64,000 bases of DNA. It comes from Bradyrhizobium agreste. GTDB lineage: Bacteria; Pseudomonadota; Alphaproteobacteria; Rhizobiales; Xanthobacteraceae. This document shows positions 1-10,158 of the stretch, piece by piece. Position numbers and translations under genes: made by a program. The notes beneath the pieces were generated by a model. The model saw only the letters and a list, made by a program, of their open reading frames with translations, did not search any database and had not been told where the DNA came from. The DNA is taken from positions 248,001-312,000 of the forward strand of contig NZ_JACCHP010000005.1 of the NCBI RefSeq assembly GCF_016031625.1. The letters are read 5' to 3'. The first letter of the stretch is position 1, and each line of letters starts with the position of its first letter.

Positions 1-1
1 C

Positions 2-1213
2 GGCGGCACCGTCGGCGACATCGAGGGCCTGCCGTTCTTCGAGGCGATCCGCCAGCTCAAGAACGAGCTGCCGCGCGATCACGCCGTCTACATCCATCTG
101 ACGCTGCTGCCCTACATTCCGAGCGCCGGCGAATTGAAGACCAAGCCGACGCAGCACTCGGTGAAGGAGCTGCGCTCGATCGGCATCCAGCCGGACATCC
201 TGCTCTGCCGCACCGATCGCGAGATCCCGAAGGAGGAGCGGCGCAAGCTCGGGCTGTTCTGCAACGTGCGCGAAAGCGCCGTGATCGAGGCGCGCGATGT
301 CGACAATATCTATGCGGTGCCCGAAGCCTATCACAATGCGGGCCTCGACGACGAAGTGCTCGCCGCCTTCGGCATCGCCTCGCGGATTCGGCCGGAGCTG
401 CGCAGCTGGCAGGAGATCAACGAGCGCATCCGCAACCCCGAGGGCAACGTCACCATCGCCATCGTCGGCAAGTACACCGGCATGAAGGATGCGTACAAAT
501 CGCTGATCGAGGCGCTCTCGCATGGCGGCATCGCCAACAAGGTGAAGGTCAATCTCGACTGGATCGAGAGCGAGATCTTCGAGAAGGAGGATCCGGCGCC
601 GTTCCTCGAGCACGTCAACGGCATCCTGGTGCCCGGCGGATTCGGCCAGCGCGGCGCCGAAGGCAAGATCAAGGCGGCGCAGTTCGCGCGCGAGCGCGAC
701 GTGCCGTATTTCGGCATCTGCTTCGGCATGCAGATGGCGGTGATCGAGGCCGCGCGCAACCTCGTCGGCATTGAGGACGCCAACTCCACCGAGTTCGGCC
801 CGACCAAGGAGCCGCTGGTCGGCCTGATGACGGAATGGCTGCGCGGCAACGAGCTCGAGAAGCGCTCGCAGGCCGGCGATCTCGGCGGCACGATGCGGCT
901 GGGCGCCTATCCGGCAACGCTCAGCCGCGGCAGCCGCGTCTCGCAGGTCTATGGCGGCGCGACTGAAATCTCCGAGCGTCACCGCCATCGCTACGAGGTC
1001 AACACCGCCTACAAGGACCGCCTCGAGCAGCACGGGCTGAAATTCTCAGGCCTCTCGCCTGACGGCGTGCTGCCTGAAATCGTCGAGTACGAGGATCATC
1101 CCTGGTTCATCGGCGTCCAATTCCACCCCGAGCTGAAGTCGCGCCCCTTCGAGCCGCACCCGCTGTTCGCCTCGTTCATTCAGGCGGCGATGGTGCAGAG
1201 CCGGCTAGTGTAG
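2..1213 (+). CDS. pyrG: CTP synthase (3' part, 5' end outside window)
   Basis: Makes CTP from UTP, ATP and glutamine, the last step of de novo pyrimidine nucleotide synthesis in the cytoplasm. The frame is open from base 2, so only the 5' end is missing. The visible part covers the end of the synthetase domain ([17 protein letters not shown]) and the whole class I glutamine amidotransferase domain. That domain has the VPGGFGQRG loop, the nucleophile-elbow cysteine in FGICFGMQ and the His-Glu pair in [15 protein letters not shown]. The gene ends with TAG. It is followed by a NIPSNAP gene and kdsA, the usual alphaproteobacterial pyrG-kdsA-eno neighbourhood. Confidence 0.97.
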   Translation, partial: GGTVGDIEGLPFFEAIRQLKNELPRDHAVYIHLTLLPYIPSAGELKTKPTQHSVKELRSIGIQPDILLCRTDREIPKEERRKLGLFCNVRESAVIEARDVDNIYAVPEAYHNAGLDDEVLAAFGIASRIRPELRSWQEINERIRNPEGNVTIAIVGKYTGMKDAYKSLIEALSHGGIANKVKVNLDWIESEIFEKEDPAPFLEHVNGILVPGGFGQRGAEGKIKAAQFARERDVPYFGICFGMQMAVIEAARNLVGIEDANSTEFGPTKEPLVGLMTEWLRGNELEKRSQAGDLGGTMRLGAYPATLSRGSRVSQVYGGATEISERHRHRYEVNTAYKDRLEQHGLKFSGLSPDGVLPEIVEYEDHPWFIGVQFHPELKSRPFEPHPLFASFIQAAMVQSRLV

Positions 1214-1292
1214 CGCACGCTCTCCCTTTGACGATCGCGCGTTTTGTTGCGACAAGGTCCCTGCAAGAACAACAATGCAGGGAATGAAGTCG

Positions 1293-1619
1293 ATGATTTA
1301 CGAAATGCGGATCTATCGTTGCGTGCCCGGCCGCCTGCCCGCGCTCCTGAAGCGCTTTGAGACCGCCACGCTGAAGATCTGGGAGAAGCACGGCATCAAG
1401 CAGGCCGGGTTCTTCACGACCGTAATCGGTGAATCCAACCAGGATCTGACCTATTTCCTGGCCTGGGAGTCGCTCGCCGAGCGCGAGACGAAGTGGGGCA
1501 AGTTCATCGCCGATCCCGACTGGACGAAAGCGCGCACCGAGAGCGAAGCCGACGGCCAGATCGTCGCCAACATCGTCAGCCAGATCCTGGCGCCGACCGC
1601 CTTCTCGGCGGTGAAGTAG
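1293..1619 (+). CDS. NIPSNAP family protein
   Basis: Small (about 108 aa) soluble single-domain protein of the NIPSNAP / dimeric alpha-beta barrel type. It opens with MIYEMRIYRCVPGRLPALLK and contains a TYFLAWESLAERE segment typical of the fold. Function in bacteria is not established. In-frame ATGs also exist at 1275 and 1284; I prefer 1293 because the family normally starts at MIYE and an AGGGA lies about 9 bases upstream. It lies between pyrG and kdsA on the same strand with room for its own promoter. Confidence 0.8.
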   Translation: MIYEMRIYRCVPGRLPALLKRFETATLKIWEKHGIKQAGFFTTVIGESNQDLTYFLAWESLAERETKWGKFIADPDWTKARTESEADGQIVANIVSQILAPTAFSAVK

Positions 1620-1734
1620 CGATCCCCCGCAGCGGCGAGCTCTGGCGCAACCCTGATATTCGAACGGCTCGGGCCGAATAGGGTTGATCCGACCCTCATG
1701 GCGGCTATGGTCGCGCCGAAACGAGGGAATTGTC

Positions 1735-2598
1735 TTGAGCTCTTCGAATTCAGCGGCGCCGGTCGTCACGATCGGCGGGGTCAAATTCGGCAATGACCTG
1801 CCGATTGCGATCATTGCCGGGCCCTGCCAGCTCGAAAGCCGCCAGCATGCGCTGGAGGTGGCCTCCGCGCTGAAGGAGGTCGCGGCGCGGCTGAACATCG
1901 GCCTCGTCTACAAGACCTCGTTCGACAAGGCCAACCGCACCAGCGCGGCGGCGGCGCGCGGACTGGGCCTTGCGCAGTCGCTGCCGATCTTCGCCGAGAT
2001 CCGATCCTCGCTCGGCTTGCCTGTCCTGACCGACGTGCACGAGGCCACGCAATGCGCCGAGGTCGCGCAGGCGGTGGACATCCTGCAAATTCCAGCCTTC
2101 CTGTGCCGGCAGACCGATCTGCTGCTGGCGGCGGCTGCCACCGGCAAGGTCGTCAACGTCAAGAAGGGCCAGTTCCTCGCGCCCTGGGACATGGCCAATG
2201 TCGTGACCAAGATCACCAGCGCCGGCAATCCCAACGTGCTCGTCACCGAGCGCGGTGCCTCCTTCGGCTACAACACGCTCGTGTCCGACATGCGCGCGCT
2301 GCCGATCCTGGCGCGCACCACCGGCGCGCCCGTCATCTTCGATGCCACCCATTCGGTGCAGCAGCCGGGCGGGAAGGGGACGTCCTCGGGCGGTGAGCGC
2401 GAGTTCGTGCCGGTGCTGGCGCGTGCAGCGGTCGCGGTCGGCGTTGCCGGCGTCTTCATCGAGACCCATCCCGATCCCGATCGTGCGCCATCGGACGGCC
2501 CCAACATGGTGCCGCTGCGCGAGTTCGAGGGGCTGGTTGCCCGGCTGATGGCATTCGACGCGCTGGCCAAGAACACGTCACAGAGCACCACGCGCTGA
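1735..2598 (+). CDS. kdsA: 3-deoxy-8-phosphooctulonate synthase (KDO8P synthase)
   Basis: Condenses arabinose 5-phosphate with phosphoenolpyruvate to give KDO 8-phosphate for the lipopolysaccharide inner core. About 287 aa, the normal length. Family landmarks are [15 protein letters not shown] near the N terminus, [31 protein letters not shown], the [11 protein letters not shown] loop and [12 protein letters not shown]. The TTG start is chosen because GAGGGA lies 6 bases upstream and because extension to the next upstream start adds an unconserved Trp/Arg-rich leader. The stop overlaps the ATG of the next gene (TGATG), so the two are probably co-translated. Confidence 0.95.
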   Translation: MSSSNSAAPVVTIGGVKFGNDLPIAIIAGPCQLESRQHALEVASALKEVAARLNIGLVYKTSFDKANRTSAAAARGLGLAQSLPIFAEIRSSLGLPVLTDVHEATQCAEVAQAVDILQIPAFLCRQTDLLLAAAATGKVVNVKKGQFLAPWDMANVVTKITSAGNPNVLVTERGASFGYNTLVSDMRALPILARTTGAPVIFDATHSVQQPGGKGTSSGGEREFVPVLARAAVAVGVAGVFIETHPDPDRAPSDGPNMVPLREFEGLVARLMAFDALAKNTSQSTTR

Positions 2599-3809
2599 TG
2601 CACCAGCCTGTGACCAGGCCGTCGTCCGATCAGAAATTTCCGCCCGCGATCAACATCATTGCGCTCGCCGGCTTCTCGGCCGCATTGTCGACGCGTGCGC
2701 TCGATCCCGTCCTGCCGCATGTCGCGGACGATTTCGCGATCAGCATCACGACGGCCGCCAGCATCGCGGCCGGCTTTGCCCTGATCTACGCGCTGGTTCA
2801 GCCGGCGATCGGAGCGGCCGCCGATCTGTTCGGCAAGGCGCGATTGATGACGGCGTGCCTGGCGCTGCTCGGCGTTGCCTGCATCCTCGGCGCGCTCGCC
2901 ACCTCCTTCTCCGGATTGTTCGCAAGCCGCATCCTGGCCGGAATCGCCGCGGGCGGCGTGTTCCCCGTCGCGCTCGGCCTCACCGCCGATCTCGTTGCAC
3001 CGGCCAAGCGGCAGGTTGCGATCGGGCGCACGATGGCGGGCTCGATGACCGGCAATCTGCTCGGCTCGTCCGCCAGCGGAATCATCGGTGATTTCATCGG
3101 CTGGCGCGGCGTGCTCGTGATCCTCGGCGCACTCGGCCTGATCGCGGCCGTGGCGGTTGCGGCTGGCTTTCGCGGTGCCGCGCTGACGGCGCCGCCGAAG
3201 ACCGACTTCAGGACGTTGCGGCAGGGCTACCGCACCATCTTCTCCAATCCCAACACGCGCTACAGCTATTCGGCCGTCTTCGTCGAAGGTTGCTGCGTGT
3301 TCGGCTTGTTTCCCTTCATCGCCGCGTTCCTGTTCGATCTCGGCGAGAAATCGCTGTCGATCGCGGGCATCGTGATCGCTGGATTTGCGGTCGGCGGGTT
3401 GCTCTATACGCTCACCGTCTCGCGCATGCTGCCGCGGCTCGGCGTCAAGGGCATGATGATTGCCGGCGCGAGCCTCGTGGCGTTGCAGCTCGGCGCGCTC
3501 GCTTTTGGTCCCGGCTGGAAGCTGCAATTCGCCAGCATGCTGGCGATGGGCTGGGGCTTCTATATGATCCATGGTTGCCTGCAGGTGTTCGCCAGCGAGC
3601 TGTCGATCGGGGCGCGTGCGACCGCGATGTCGCTGCATTCGTTCTTCTTCTTCATGGGGCAGACGGTGGGGCCGCTCGCCTATGGCTTCGGGCTGCAGCA
3701 TGGCGGCAAGGTGCCGACATTGCTCGCAAGCGCCGCGATCATGGTGGTGCTGGGCCTGCTCTGCGCCCGCTTGCTGCGGCAGCGGGCACCGTCGGATGCC
3801 CGCGTCTGA
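2598..3809 (+). CDS. MFS transporter
   Basis: Inner-membrane major facilitator of 403 aa with about 12 hydrophobic segments. Residues ~20-45 place a conserved Arg/Asp in the first helices (STRALDPVLPHVADDF), as in drug/metabolite exporters. The loop between helices 2 and 3 has a partial MFS signature (GAAADLFGKARLM). The substrate cannot be read from sequence. It starts inside the stop codon of kdsA, so it is read from the same transcript, but this coupling does not by itself tie it to KDO metabolism. It converges on the CobW-type gene. Confidence 0.88.
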   Translation: MHQPVTRPSSDQKFPPAINIIALAGFSAALSTRALDPVLPHVADDFAISITTAASIAAGFALIYALVQPAIGAAADLFGKARLMTACLALLGVACILGALATSFSGLFASRILAGIAAGGVFPVALGLTADLVAPAKRQVAIGRTMAGSMTGNLLGSSASGIIGDFIGWRGVLVILGALGLIAAVAVAAGFRGAALTAPPKTDFRTLRQGYRTIFSNPNTRYSYSAVFVEGCCVFGLFPFIAAFLFDLGEKSLSIAGIVIAGFAVGGLLYTLTVSRMLPRLGVKGMMIAGASLVALQLGALAFGPGWKLQFASMLAMGWGFYMIHGCLQVFASELSIGARATAMSLHSFFFFMGQTVGPLAYGFGLQHGGKVPTLLASAAIMVVLGLLCARLLRQRAPSDARV

Positions 3810-3842
3810 GGGCGCGTCCCTCGCGAGTGGTCTTTGAGGCGC

Positions 3843-4913
3843 TCAGGCGCCCGCGTGGGCCTCCTGCCAGAGGTCAAGCACCTCGTGCCGCGTAATGCCA
3901 CGGGTGATGAACACAATGCGCGAACGGCGGTCGGCATTGGGCCATTTTGCAAGCGCCACCGGCGGATGGAAGACGTGGTGGACGCCATGGACCGCGACCG
4001 GCGTCGCTTCATCGCGGAGATTCAAGATGCCCTTGACCCGCAACAGGTCCTCTCCCCGGGCGGCGCGCAGATGCGCGAGCCAGCGCGATACGGCCATCCA
4101 GTCAAGGGGATCGTCGAATGCGATCATGAAGCTAAGGATCGATGCATCGTGGCTGTGATGCGCGTGATGGGCATGACCGCCATCGTGATGATGGCCGCGC
4201 TCATGCCCCGCTTTGGCGAAGTCGGCGAACGCCTGCTCGTTGAGCCAGCGCTCGATATCGGCCGTCTTCTTTTCGGGGTCGACGAGGGCGGCGCCGAAGA
4301 GTTGGGCCGGATCGACCTCGCCATGCACCACGCTCTCGATCCTGGCGCCAGGATTGAGGCGACGAAGCCGCAAGTCCAGTGCGTCAGTGTCCTTGACCAA
4401 ATCGCGCTTGGTGATCAGCAGGCGGTCTGCGAGCGCGACCTGCTTCACCGCCTCGTATTGGCGGTCGAGCTGCCGCGCTGCATTGACGGCGTCGACGGTC
4501 GTCACCACGGTGTCTAGCCGCAGGAAATGCGAGACCAAGGGGTTGTTCAGCAGCAGCTGAGCGATGGGAGCGGGGTCAGCCAACCCCGTTGTCTCGATCA
4601 AAATCCTGCGGAACGGCGGTACCTCGCCACGATCGCGGCGCACCAGCAGCGCGCGCAGGGTCTCTTCCAGATCGCTGCGAATAGTGCAGCAAATACAACC
4701 GCTCGCGAGCACGGCGACTTCGCCGTCGACGCGTTCCACGAGGAGGTGGTCGAGGCTGACCTCGCCATATTCGTTGATGACGACGGCGCTGTCCTTCATC
4801 GCGTCATGGCGCAGCAGGCGGTTTAGCAGTGTCGTCTTGCCGCTGCCAAGAAAGCCGGTGATCAGTGACACTGGAGTCCGCTCGGCGGATTTGTCGCTCT
4901 CGAACAGGCTCAT
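3843..4913 (-). CDS. CobW/COG0523 family metal-binding GTPase
   Basis: G3E-family GTPase of 356 aa thought to deliver metal (often zinc) to client proteins in the cytoplasm. Visible motifs are Walker A GFLGSGKTTLLNRLL (residues ~19-33), VINEYGEVSLDH, the CxCC metal site in ASGCICCTIRSD, an ETTGLADP switch and the base-specifying TKRD. A His-rich linker (GHERGHHHDGGHAHHAHHSH) precedes the C-terminal CobW_C domain. The start at 4913 follows directly on the conserved core; a longer reading frame upstream looks non-coding. Zinc-type function is inferred from the His-rich linker; no Zur box was recognised in the 116 bases upstream. Confidence 0.9.
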   Translation of the reverse strand: MSLFESDKSAERTPVSLITGFLGSGKTTLLNRLLRHDAMKDSAVVINEYGEVSLDHLLVERVDGEVAVLASGCICCTIRSDLEETLRALLVRRDRGEVPPFRRILIETTGLADPAPIAQLLLNNPLVSHFLRLDTVVTTVDAVNAARQLDRQYEAVKQVALADRLLITKRDLVKDTDALDLRLRRLNPGARIESVVHGEVDPAQLFGAALVDPEKKTADIERWLNEQAFADFAKAGHERGHHHDGGHAHHAHHSHDASILSFMIAFDDPLDWMAVSRWLAHLRAARGEDLLRVKGILNLRDEATPVAVHGVHHVFHPPVALAKWPNADRRSRIVFITRGITRHEVLDLWQEAHAGA

Positions 4914-5029
4914 CGGCGTCCTCAACCCTGGTCTTATTTTTGTCGCTGGACAACAGCCTAATGGAGGACGAGCATTCCGAAAACAGGATCTTAAGCCCGA
5001 TCTCAATGGGCACAACCCGGGAGGAAACG

Positions 5030-6118
5030 ATGGACGATACCAAAGGCGATGAAGAGAAGGGTGGTGCCGCGACCGATCGGCGGACCTTGCTCCGCACGGC
5101 AGGCCTTGCTGGTGCGGCTGGGGCGGCATTCGCAGGTGCGATGCACGGCAAGTTCTCACTCGCACCGATTACAGCGGCGCAGGCCCAAACCGCAGCGATG
5201 CCAAAGGGCGTGGACAAGCCTTGGTGGCCCTCGAAATGGGGCAAAGACGACGAGGCTGGCGCGTCGAACCACATCACGCCGCAGAAGGTTCTCGATGCCG
5301 TGAAGTGGATCAAGGATGGCAAGATCTACAAGATCGGCCGCGTTTACGAGCAAGGCATGCCGTTGTTCGGCGCCCGCGCATTCTCGTTGCGCATTCCCGG
5401 CGGGCCGACTGGCGGCCCGTTCGGCGACAACAAGCTCGTCTATCACGATGAGTTTCTCGCCACCGAAATCGGCCAGACCGGTACGCAATTCGACGGGCTC
5501 GGCCATATCGGCATCCAGATGGGCAAGGACGGCGACAAGAGCGAGATGCGCTTCTACAACGGCTTCAGCGCCGCTGAGATCGGCGACGCCTACGGCCTGA
5601 AGAAGCTTGGCACCGAGAAACTCAAGCCGCTGTTCACACGCGCCCACTTGATCGATATGGTCGCGCTGAAGGGCGGCATGATGGATGCGGGCCAAGAGAT
5701 CACCTCGGCCGATATCAAGGCGGCGCTCGCGAAGCAAAGCATCGCGGAGGGCGACATCAAGCCAGGCGATGCGATCATGTTCCACACGGGCTGGGGCTCC
5801 CTGTGGATGAAGAACAATGATCGCTTCAATAGCGGCGAGCCTGGAATTGGCCTCGATGCCGCGAAGTGGATCATCGAGAAGGATCTCGCGCTGACTGCGG
5901 CCGACACCTGGGCGGTCGAAGTGGTGCCCAATCCCGACAAGTCGCTCGCCTTCGTGGTTCACGCCGAATTGCAGACCAAGCACGGTATCCTCAACCACGA
6001 GAACCTGATCTTTGACGAGTTGATTGCCGACAAGAAGTACCAGTTCGTCTACTGCTTCACGCCGGCACCCATCAAAGGCGCTACCGGCAGCAATGGCTGT
6101 CCGATCGCGATCACCTGA
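5030..6118 (+). CDS. exported cyclase family protein (PF04199 type)
   Basis: Metal-dependent hydrolase of the kynurenine formamidase / cyclase fold, 362 aa. The N terminus DRRTLLRTAGLAGAAGAAFA is Tat-like but has RR without the full consensus, followed by an AQA cleavage site near residue 49. The core has QTGTQFDGLGHIG (residues ~152-164), a variant of HxGTHxDxxxH in which the first histidine is Gln, as in the plant/bacterial GTQFDGLGH subgroup. It also has MFHTGWGSLW and AVEVVPNPDK. The start is fixed by GGGAGGAAACG just before the ATG at 5030. The substrate is unknown; tatABC in this window would serve export. Confidence 0.85.
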   Translation: MDDTKGDEEKGGAATDRRTLLRTAGLAGAAGAAFAGAMHGKFSLAPITAAQAQTAAMPKGVDKPWWPSKWGKDDEAGASNHITPQKVLDAVKWIKDGKIYKIGRVYEQGMPLFGARAFSLRIPGGPTGGPFGDNKLVYHDEFLATEIGQTGTQFDGLGHIGIQMGKDGDKSEMRFYNGFSAAEIGDAYGLKKLGTEKLKPLFTRAHLIDMVALKGGMMDAGQEITSADIKAALAKQSIAEGDIKPGDAIMFHTGWGSLWMKNNDRFNSGEPGIGLDAAKWIIEKDLALTAADTWAVEVVPNPDKSLAFVVHAELQTKHGILNHENLIFDELIADKKYQFVYCFTPAPIKGATGSNGCPIAIT

Positions 6119-6134
6119 CGCGGATAAAATAGCG

Positions 6135-6159
6135 GGTGGGCGGGACGTCCCCGCCCACC
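6135..6159 (+). terminator. Strong hairpin after the cyclase-family gene
   Basis: A perfect 10-bp stem (GGTGGGCGGG at 6135-6144 with its complement at 6150-6159) around an ACGTC loop begins 17 bases after the stop. There is no T-run, so it may slow transcription or protect the 3' end rather than terminate by itself. Confidence 0.5.
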
Positions 6160-6180
6160 ACGCGAAGGGCTGCCCAATCA

Positions 6181-6201
6181 CCCCGCCCGCGATAGGGCGC
6201 G
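6181..6201 (-). repeat. Short remnant matching the queF 3' end
   Basis: The 21 bases match the last codons of queF (minus-strand reading APYRGRG followed by a stop) found intact at 12118 and duplicated at 8166. Identity stops abruptly after the GGGCGCG. It could be a third decayed copy or chance conservation of a short GC-rich word. Confidence 0.4.
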
Positions 6202-6293
6202 GCGCCGAGGGGCATTGCTCCCCACGACACCATCAGCCCGGTATACATGGCACACGAATTGCTTCGATTCTGGGCGAATCGAGGTGTGAGACC

Positions 6294-8168
6294 GTGGACG
6301 TCCAGACCAGCCATTCGGCCAGCGCAGCAGGTACGCACCGTTCGACCGGATATCTCACCAAGCCGCCGCTGCGGCGTTTCCTGGCTGATTGCCACGCCGA
6401 ATTCCGAACCGACAATTCCGGCGCGCTTGCCGACTACATTCCCGAGCTGAAGCGCGCCAATCCCGATCATTTCGGCATCGCGCTCGTCACCATCGACGGC
6501 CACGTCTATGAGGTCGGCGACAGCGAGGTGCCGTTCACGATCCAGTCGGTGTCCAAAGCCTTCGTGTTCGCGCTGGCGCTGGAGATGGTCGGCGAGGCGC
6601 GCGTTGCGGCCACGATCGGCGTCGAGCCGAGCGGCGAGGCCTTCAACTCGATTCGGCTCACCAATGACAACCGTCCCTTCAATCCCATGGTCAATGCCGG
6701 CGCCATCGCCTGCTCGGGCCTGATCTACGAGGTGGACGGGAAGGGCGCCTTCGAGCGCGTCCGCGCCAAGCTCAGCGCGTTCGCCGGCCGCGAGCTCGGC
6801 GTCGACGAGGCCGTGCACGCCTCGGAGACCGCGACCGGCAACCGCAACCGGGCGATCGCCTGGCTGCTGCGGAATTACGCGGTGCTGCCCGACGACGTCG
6901 ATGCCGTGCTCGACGTCTATTTCCGCCAATGTGCGATCCTGGTCACCGCGCGCGATCTCGCGGTGATGGCGGCAACGCTCGCCAATCGCGGCATCAATCC
7001 GGTGACGGGCGTGCAGGTGATCACGCCGCATATCGTCGCGCGCACGCTCTCGGTGATGACGAGCTCGGGCATGTACGACTATGCCGGCGAGTGGACCTAT
7101 CGCGTCGGCATTCCCGCCAAGAGCGGCGTCGGCGGCGGGATCGTCGCGGCGCTGCCCTCGCAGCTCGGGCTCGGCACCTTTTCGCCGCTGCTCGACAACC
7201 ATTTCAACAGCGTGCGCGGCCTGAAGGTCTGCGAGGCGCTGTCGGCCCGGTTCGACCTGCACATGCTCAATCGCAACGCAGACGTCCGCACAAGCATCAT
7301 GGCCGATTACGACGTCTACGGCATCTCCTCCCGTCGCAGCCGCCAGCCGCACGAGCAGCAGATCCTCGACGAACGGCACAGTGACATCCGCGTGCTCGAG
7401 CTGGTCGGCGCGATGAGTTTCGCCACGATCGATTATGTCACCCGGAGGCTCACCAGCGAGCCGCCGAACGCACCGCTGCTAATCATCGACTTCCGCCGCG
7501 TCCCCGACATCACCGCGGCCGGCGCTGCGCTGCTCGGCGAGACGCTGACTGCGCTCGGCAATGCCGGCGTCACCGCCATTCTGTCCGGCTTCGAGGGCAC
7601 CTCCGCGGTGTGGAGCGCGATCGCCGCACGCACCGCCGAGCCGCGCCGGCTGCGCCGGTTCGCGCTGCTCGACGATGCCATCGAATGGGCCGAAGACCAG
7701 GTGATCTACCGCTGCGGCGGCTTCACCGATCTCAAGGAGAGCGCACATCTCGGCGAGCAGGCGCTGCTCGCCGAGCTCGACGCCGAGGAGATCGCTGCCA
7801 TCGTCAAGCTGTCGACCACGCGGCATTACGCGGCCGGCCAGCGCATCGTCGCGGCCGGCGAGCCCGCCAATTCGCTGTTCTTTCTCCAGAGCGGCATGGT
7901 CAGCGTGAAGCTGCGCAGCGGCGTGCGGCTCGCCTCGCTTGGCCCCGGCATGGAATTCGGCGAGATGGCGATCCTGGAGCAAAGGCGCAGCGCCGACGTC
8001 TTCGCCGATACGCCCGTCACCTGCCTCGAACTGCCGCTCGACAGCTTTGCCGATTACCGCCGGCTGCACCCGGAAACGTCGTTGAAGATCATGCGCAACC
8101 TCGCCGCCATCCTGGCGCGGCGGCTGGTACTGGCGAATGCCAAGGTGGACTTGCTGAGCGCGTATTAA
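6294..8168 (+). CDS. glsA: Glutaminase A with C-terminal STAS and cyclic-nucleotide-binding domains
   Basis: Hydrolyses glutamine to glutamate and ammonia. Residues ~20-340 are a complete serine-dependent glutaminase: the S85-x-x-K88 pair in [33 protein letters not shown], and [15 protein letters not shown]. Residues ~362-460 form a STAS (anti-sigma antagonist-like) domain with [13 protein letters not shown]. Residues ~493-615 form a CRP-type cyclic-nucleotide-binding domain with an intact phosphate cassette ([17 protein letters not shown]). Total 624 aa, twice the length of a plain glutaminase. The GTG start is chosen for the GAGGTG ribosome site 7 bases upstream. Control of activity by cAMP/cGMP is inferred from the fusion only. 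Confidence 0.92.
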   Translation: MDVQTSHSASAAGTHRSTGYLTKPPLRRFLADCHAEFRTDNSGALADYIPELKRANPDHFGIALVTIDGHVYEVGDSEVPFTIQSVSKAFVFALALEMVGEARVAATIGVEPSGEAFNSIRLTNDNRPFNPMVNAGAIACSGLIYEVDGKGAFERVRAKLSAFAGRELGVDEAVHASETATGNRNRAIAWLLRNYAVLPDDVDAVLDVYFRQCAILVTARDLAVMAATLANRGINPVTGVQVITPHIVARTLSVMTSSGMYDYAGEWTYRVGIPAKSGVGGGIVAALPSQLGLGTFSPLLDNHFNSVRGLKVCEALSARFDLHMLNRNADVRTSIMADYDVYGISSRRSRQPHEQQILDERHSDIRVLELVGAMSFATIDYVTRRLTSEPPNAPLLIIDFRRVPDITAAGAALLGETLTALGNAGVTAILSGFEGTSAVWSAIAARTAEPRRLRRFALLDDAIEWAEDQVIYRCGGFTDLKESAHLGEQALLAELDAEEIAAIVKLSTTRHYAAGQRIVAAGEPANSLFFLQSGMVSVKLRSGVRLASLGPGMEFGEMAILEQRRSADVFADTPVTCLELPLDSFADYRRLHPETSLKIMRNLAAILARRLVLANAKVDLLSAY

Positions 8169-8425
8169 CCCCGCCCGCGATAGGGCGCGACGCCTTGCTC
8201 GGGCACCCAGAGGCCCTTCGGGACGCGGCCGGTCTGCCAGAACACGTCGATCGGGATGCCGCCGCGCGGATGCCAATAGCCGCCGATGCGCAAGAATTTC
8301 GGCTTGATCTCGGAAGCGATGCGCTTGCCGATCATCACAGTGCAGTCCTCGTGGAAGGCGCCGTGATTGCGGAAGCTCGCGATATAGAGCTTGAGCGATT
8401 GCGACTCCCAGAGCCACGCCCCCGG
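8166..8425 (-). pseudogene. queF 3'-end duplicate (truncated)
   Basis: These 260 bases match 12119-12378 without gaps and with about six base differences counted by eye. On the minus strand they encode the last ~86 residues of QueF, including [20 protein letters not shown], the [15 protein letters not shown] segment and the APYRGRG end. The 5' two thirds, with the catalytic cysteine, are absent. Its stop codon (TTA on the plus strand) overlaps the TAA of the glutaminase gene. Confidence 0.85.
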
Positions 8426-8574
8426 AAAAAATGGCTGAGCGGCTGGTCGGCCGCCGGCACATTCGAGGGCGAATTCTCCGGTGTCACGCGCCCCTATGCA
8501 GGCAAGGGCGTGGTGCGGTACGCGTGGTGAACCCCGGATATGTGTAGGACCTAGCCGCGGATAGGGCGCGAGGA
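8426..8574. other. Junction region with a short coding-like tail
   Basis: Right after the queF copy, the plus strand reads a protein-like tail ([16 protein letters not shown], then [15 protein letters not shown]) ending at a TGA at 8528-8530. It has no start of its own and looks like the 3' end of a gene whose front was lost when the queF copy was joined here. I do not recognise the family. The remaining bases up to the amidase stop show nothing clear. Confidence 0.35.
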
Positions 8575-10158
8575 TCATCGAGCTATATCCGGCGGCCTTG
8601 TAAATCCCCCGTACTCCCGTTCGAGCAATTGGGCGAAGGCGAGTGTGGTGCGGTCCTCGTACAGGGGACCGATGATCTGGACGCCGATGGGAAGGCCGGT
8701 CTTCGATTGCCCGGCTGGTATCACCGCTGCGGGCAGGCCGGGTGGCGTCGCGAGTGTTGCCCACACGATGAGGGACAAATAGGGATGGGTCATGCCATCG
8801 ATATCGATCGTGCGATCCTCCTGATCCGGCCTTTGATCGTGCGGAAATGCAGTCACGGCAAACGGCGGACAGAGTACCACGTCGAACTCCCTGAACAGGC
8901 TGGTCCATTGTTGGCGCAGACGGGCACGCGCGATTTCCGCCGCCATCACCTCGTGGTGACTCAGCAGCGGCGCGCGCGTCCGCCAGGCCTTCAGACTGTC
9001 GTCATCCGGCTTCAGCGCTGCGACCTTCTCTTGAATCTCCTTGAAGAACTCGGGAGGGCGGCCGAAAGCAGCAAAATTGCGCACCAGGCGGGTATGCAAG
9101 CGAGCGGACTCGGCGAGGTCGGGTAACAGCGAACTGGATCGTGCAACCGTCGCACCTGTCGCCGCCAGTCGGTTCGCGAGTTGATCGATCGTGTCCCGTA
9201 TCTCCTGCGCCACAGGCAACAGAGGATGACTATCGAGCACCAGAACGCGAAATTCCTTCAGCACATCGTGTCGCGGGGGAGGGAGTTGGAGGCGGTACGC
9301 CGCAGCCTCATAGTCGTCCGGTCCGGAGATGACATCCAATGCCAACGACAGATCAGCGGCAGTGCGCGCCATTGGCCCGCAGACGCCCAATCCATTGGTC
9401 AAATCAGTCCGCAGGGCCGGCGAGCGCGGCGGCGCATGGCCGCGCTGGGGGACCAGATTGAAGGTGGGCTTGTGGGCGAACACGCCGCACAGATGCGCGG
9501 GCACGCGCAGCGAAGCGCTGAGATCGGACCCGAGCTCCAGCGGCACATAGCCGGCCGCCAGCGCGGCAGCCGATCCGCCGGATGATCCGCCGGGCGTGCG
9601 CTTGAGATCCCACGGATTGTTCGTCGTCCCATAGATGGGATTGGAGCTTTGCCAGTCGGCAATGGACAAGGCGATATTGGTCTTGCCCAGGATCACGGCT
9701 CCCGCCGTCTTCAGCCGGGTGACCGCCACAGCATCTTCGGCGGCCCGCCAATCGCGGCCGTTCGGCAAACCCCACGTGGTCGGCAGGCCTCCGACGTTGA
9801 AGGCCTCCTTGACCGTCATGGGGATTCCGAGCAACGGCCGGCGCTCACCACGCGCGAGCGCAGCGTCCGCGTCGCGCGCCGCCGCGCGGGCCCGCTCGAA
9901 GTCACGGACGACCACCGCATTGACGCGGGGATCAAGGACCTCGATCCGGCCGATCGCGTGCTCGACCAATTCCGTTGCCGAGATCTTGCGTGCATCGAGC
10001 AACGCTCGCAATTCGCTAACATTGGCATAAGCCAGGTCTCGCCCCGAAGGGGACAAGGGCTGGGCCCCCTGGCCGGAGGCCGGGCTCGGCGCGGTCTCCC
10101 TCAGGGTCACAATAGTACTGGCGGCCACTCCAAGAAACGAACGTCGGTCCATGGTCAT
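8575..10158 (-). CDS. Amidase signature family protein, exported
   Basis: Amide hydrolase of the amidase-signature superfamily, about 527 aa. The N terminus [19 protein letters not shown] suggests Tat-type export or anchoring. The Ser-cisSer-Lys triad can be placed: Lys in [13 protein letters not shown], the cis-Ser in [16 protein letters not shown] and the nucleophile in [12 protein letters not shown]. The usual GGS before the nucleophile is SAS here, so the oxyanion-hole backbone differs from GatA-like enzymes. The start at 10158 has AGGAG 6 bases upstream. It is divergent from the CadC-like regulator gene, which probably controls it. The substrate is unknown. Confidence 0.88.
   Translation of the reverse strand: MTMDRRSFLGVAASTIVTLRETAPSPASGQGAQPLSPSGRDLAYANVSELRALLDARKISATELVEHAIGRIEVLDPRVNAVVVRDFERARAAARDADAALARGERRPLLGIPMTVKEAFNVGGLPTTWGLPNGRDWRAAEDAVAVTRLKTAGAVILGKTNIALSIADWQSSNPIYGTTNNPWDLKRTPGGSSGGSAAALAAGYVPLELGSDLSASLRVPAHLCGVFAHKPTFNLVPQRGHAPPRSPALRTDLTNGLGVCGPMARTAADLSLALDVISGPDDYEAAAYRLQLPPPRHDVLKEFRVLVLDSHPLLPVAQEIRDTIDQLANRLAATGATVARSSSLLPDLAESARLHTRLVRNFAAFGRPPEFFKEIQEKVAALKPDDDSLKAWRTRAPLLSHHEVMAAEIARARLRQQWTSLFREFDVVLCPPFAVTAFPHDQRPDQEDRTIDIDGMTHPYLSLIVWATLATPPGLPAAVIPAGQSKTGLPIGVQIIGPLYEDRTTLAFAQLLEREYGGFTRPPDIAR

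Noticed and set aside
2268..3701. A 477-codon minus-strand frame opposite kdsA and the MFS gene
   Set aside because: Glu/Arg/Gly-rich antisense of hydrophobic coding sequence; no family similarity.
4865..5029. N-terminal extension of the cyclase-family protein
   Set aside because: Overlaps the CobW start, has no pattern, and a good ribosome site fixes the start at 5030.
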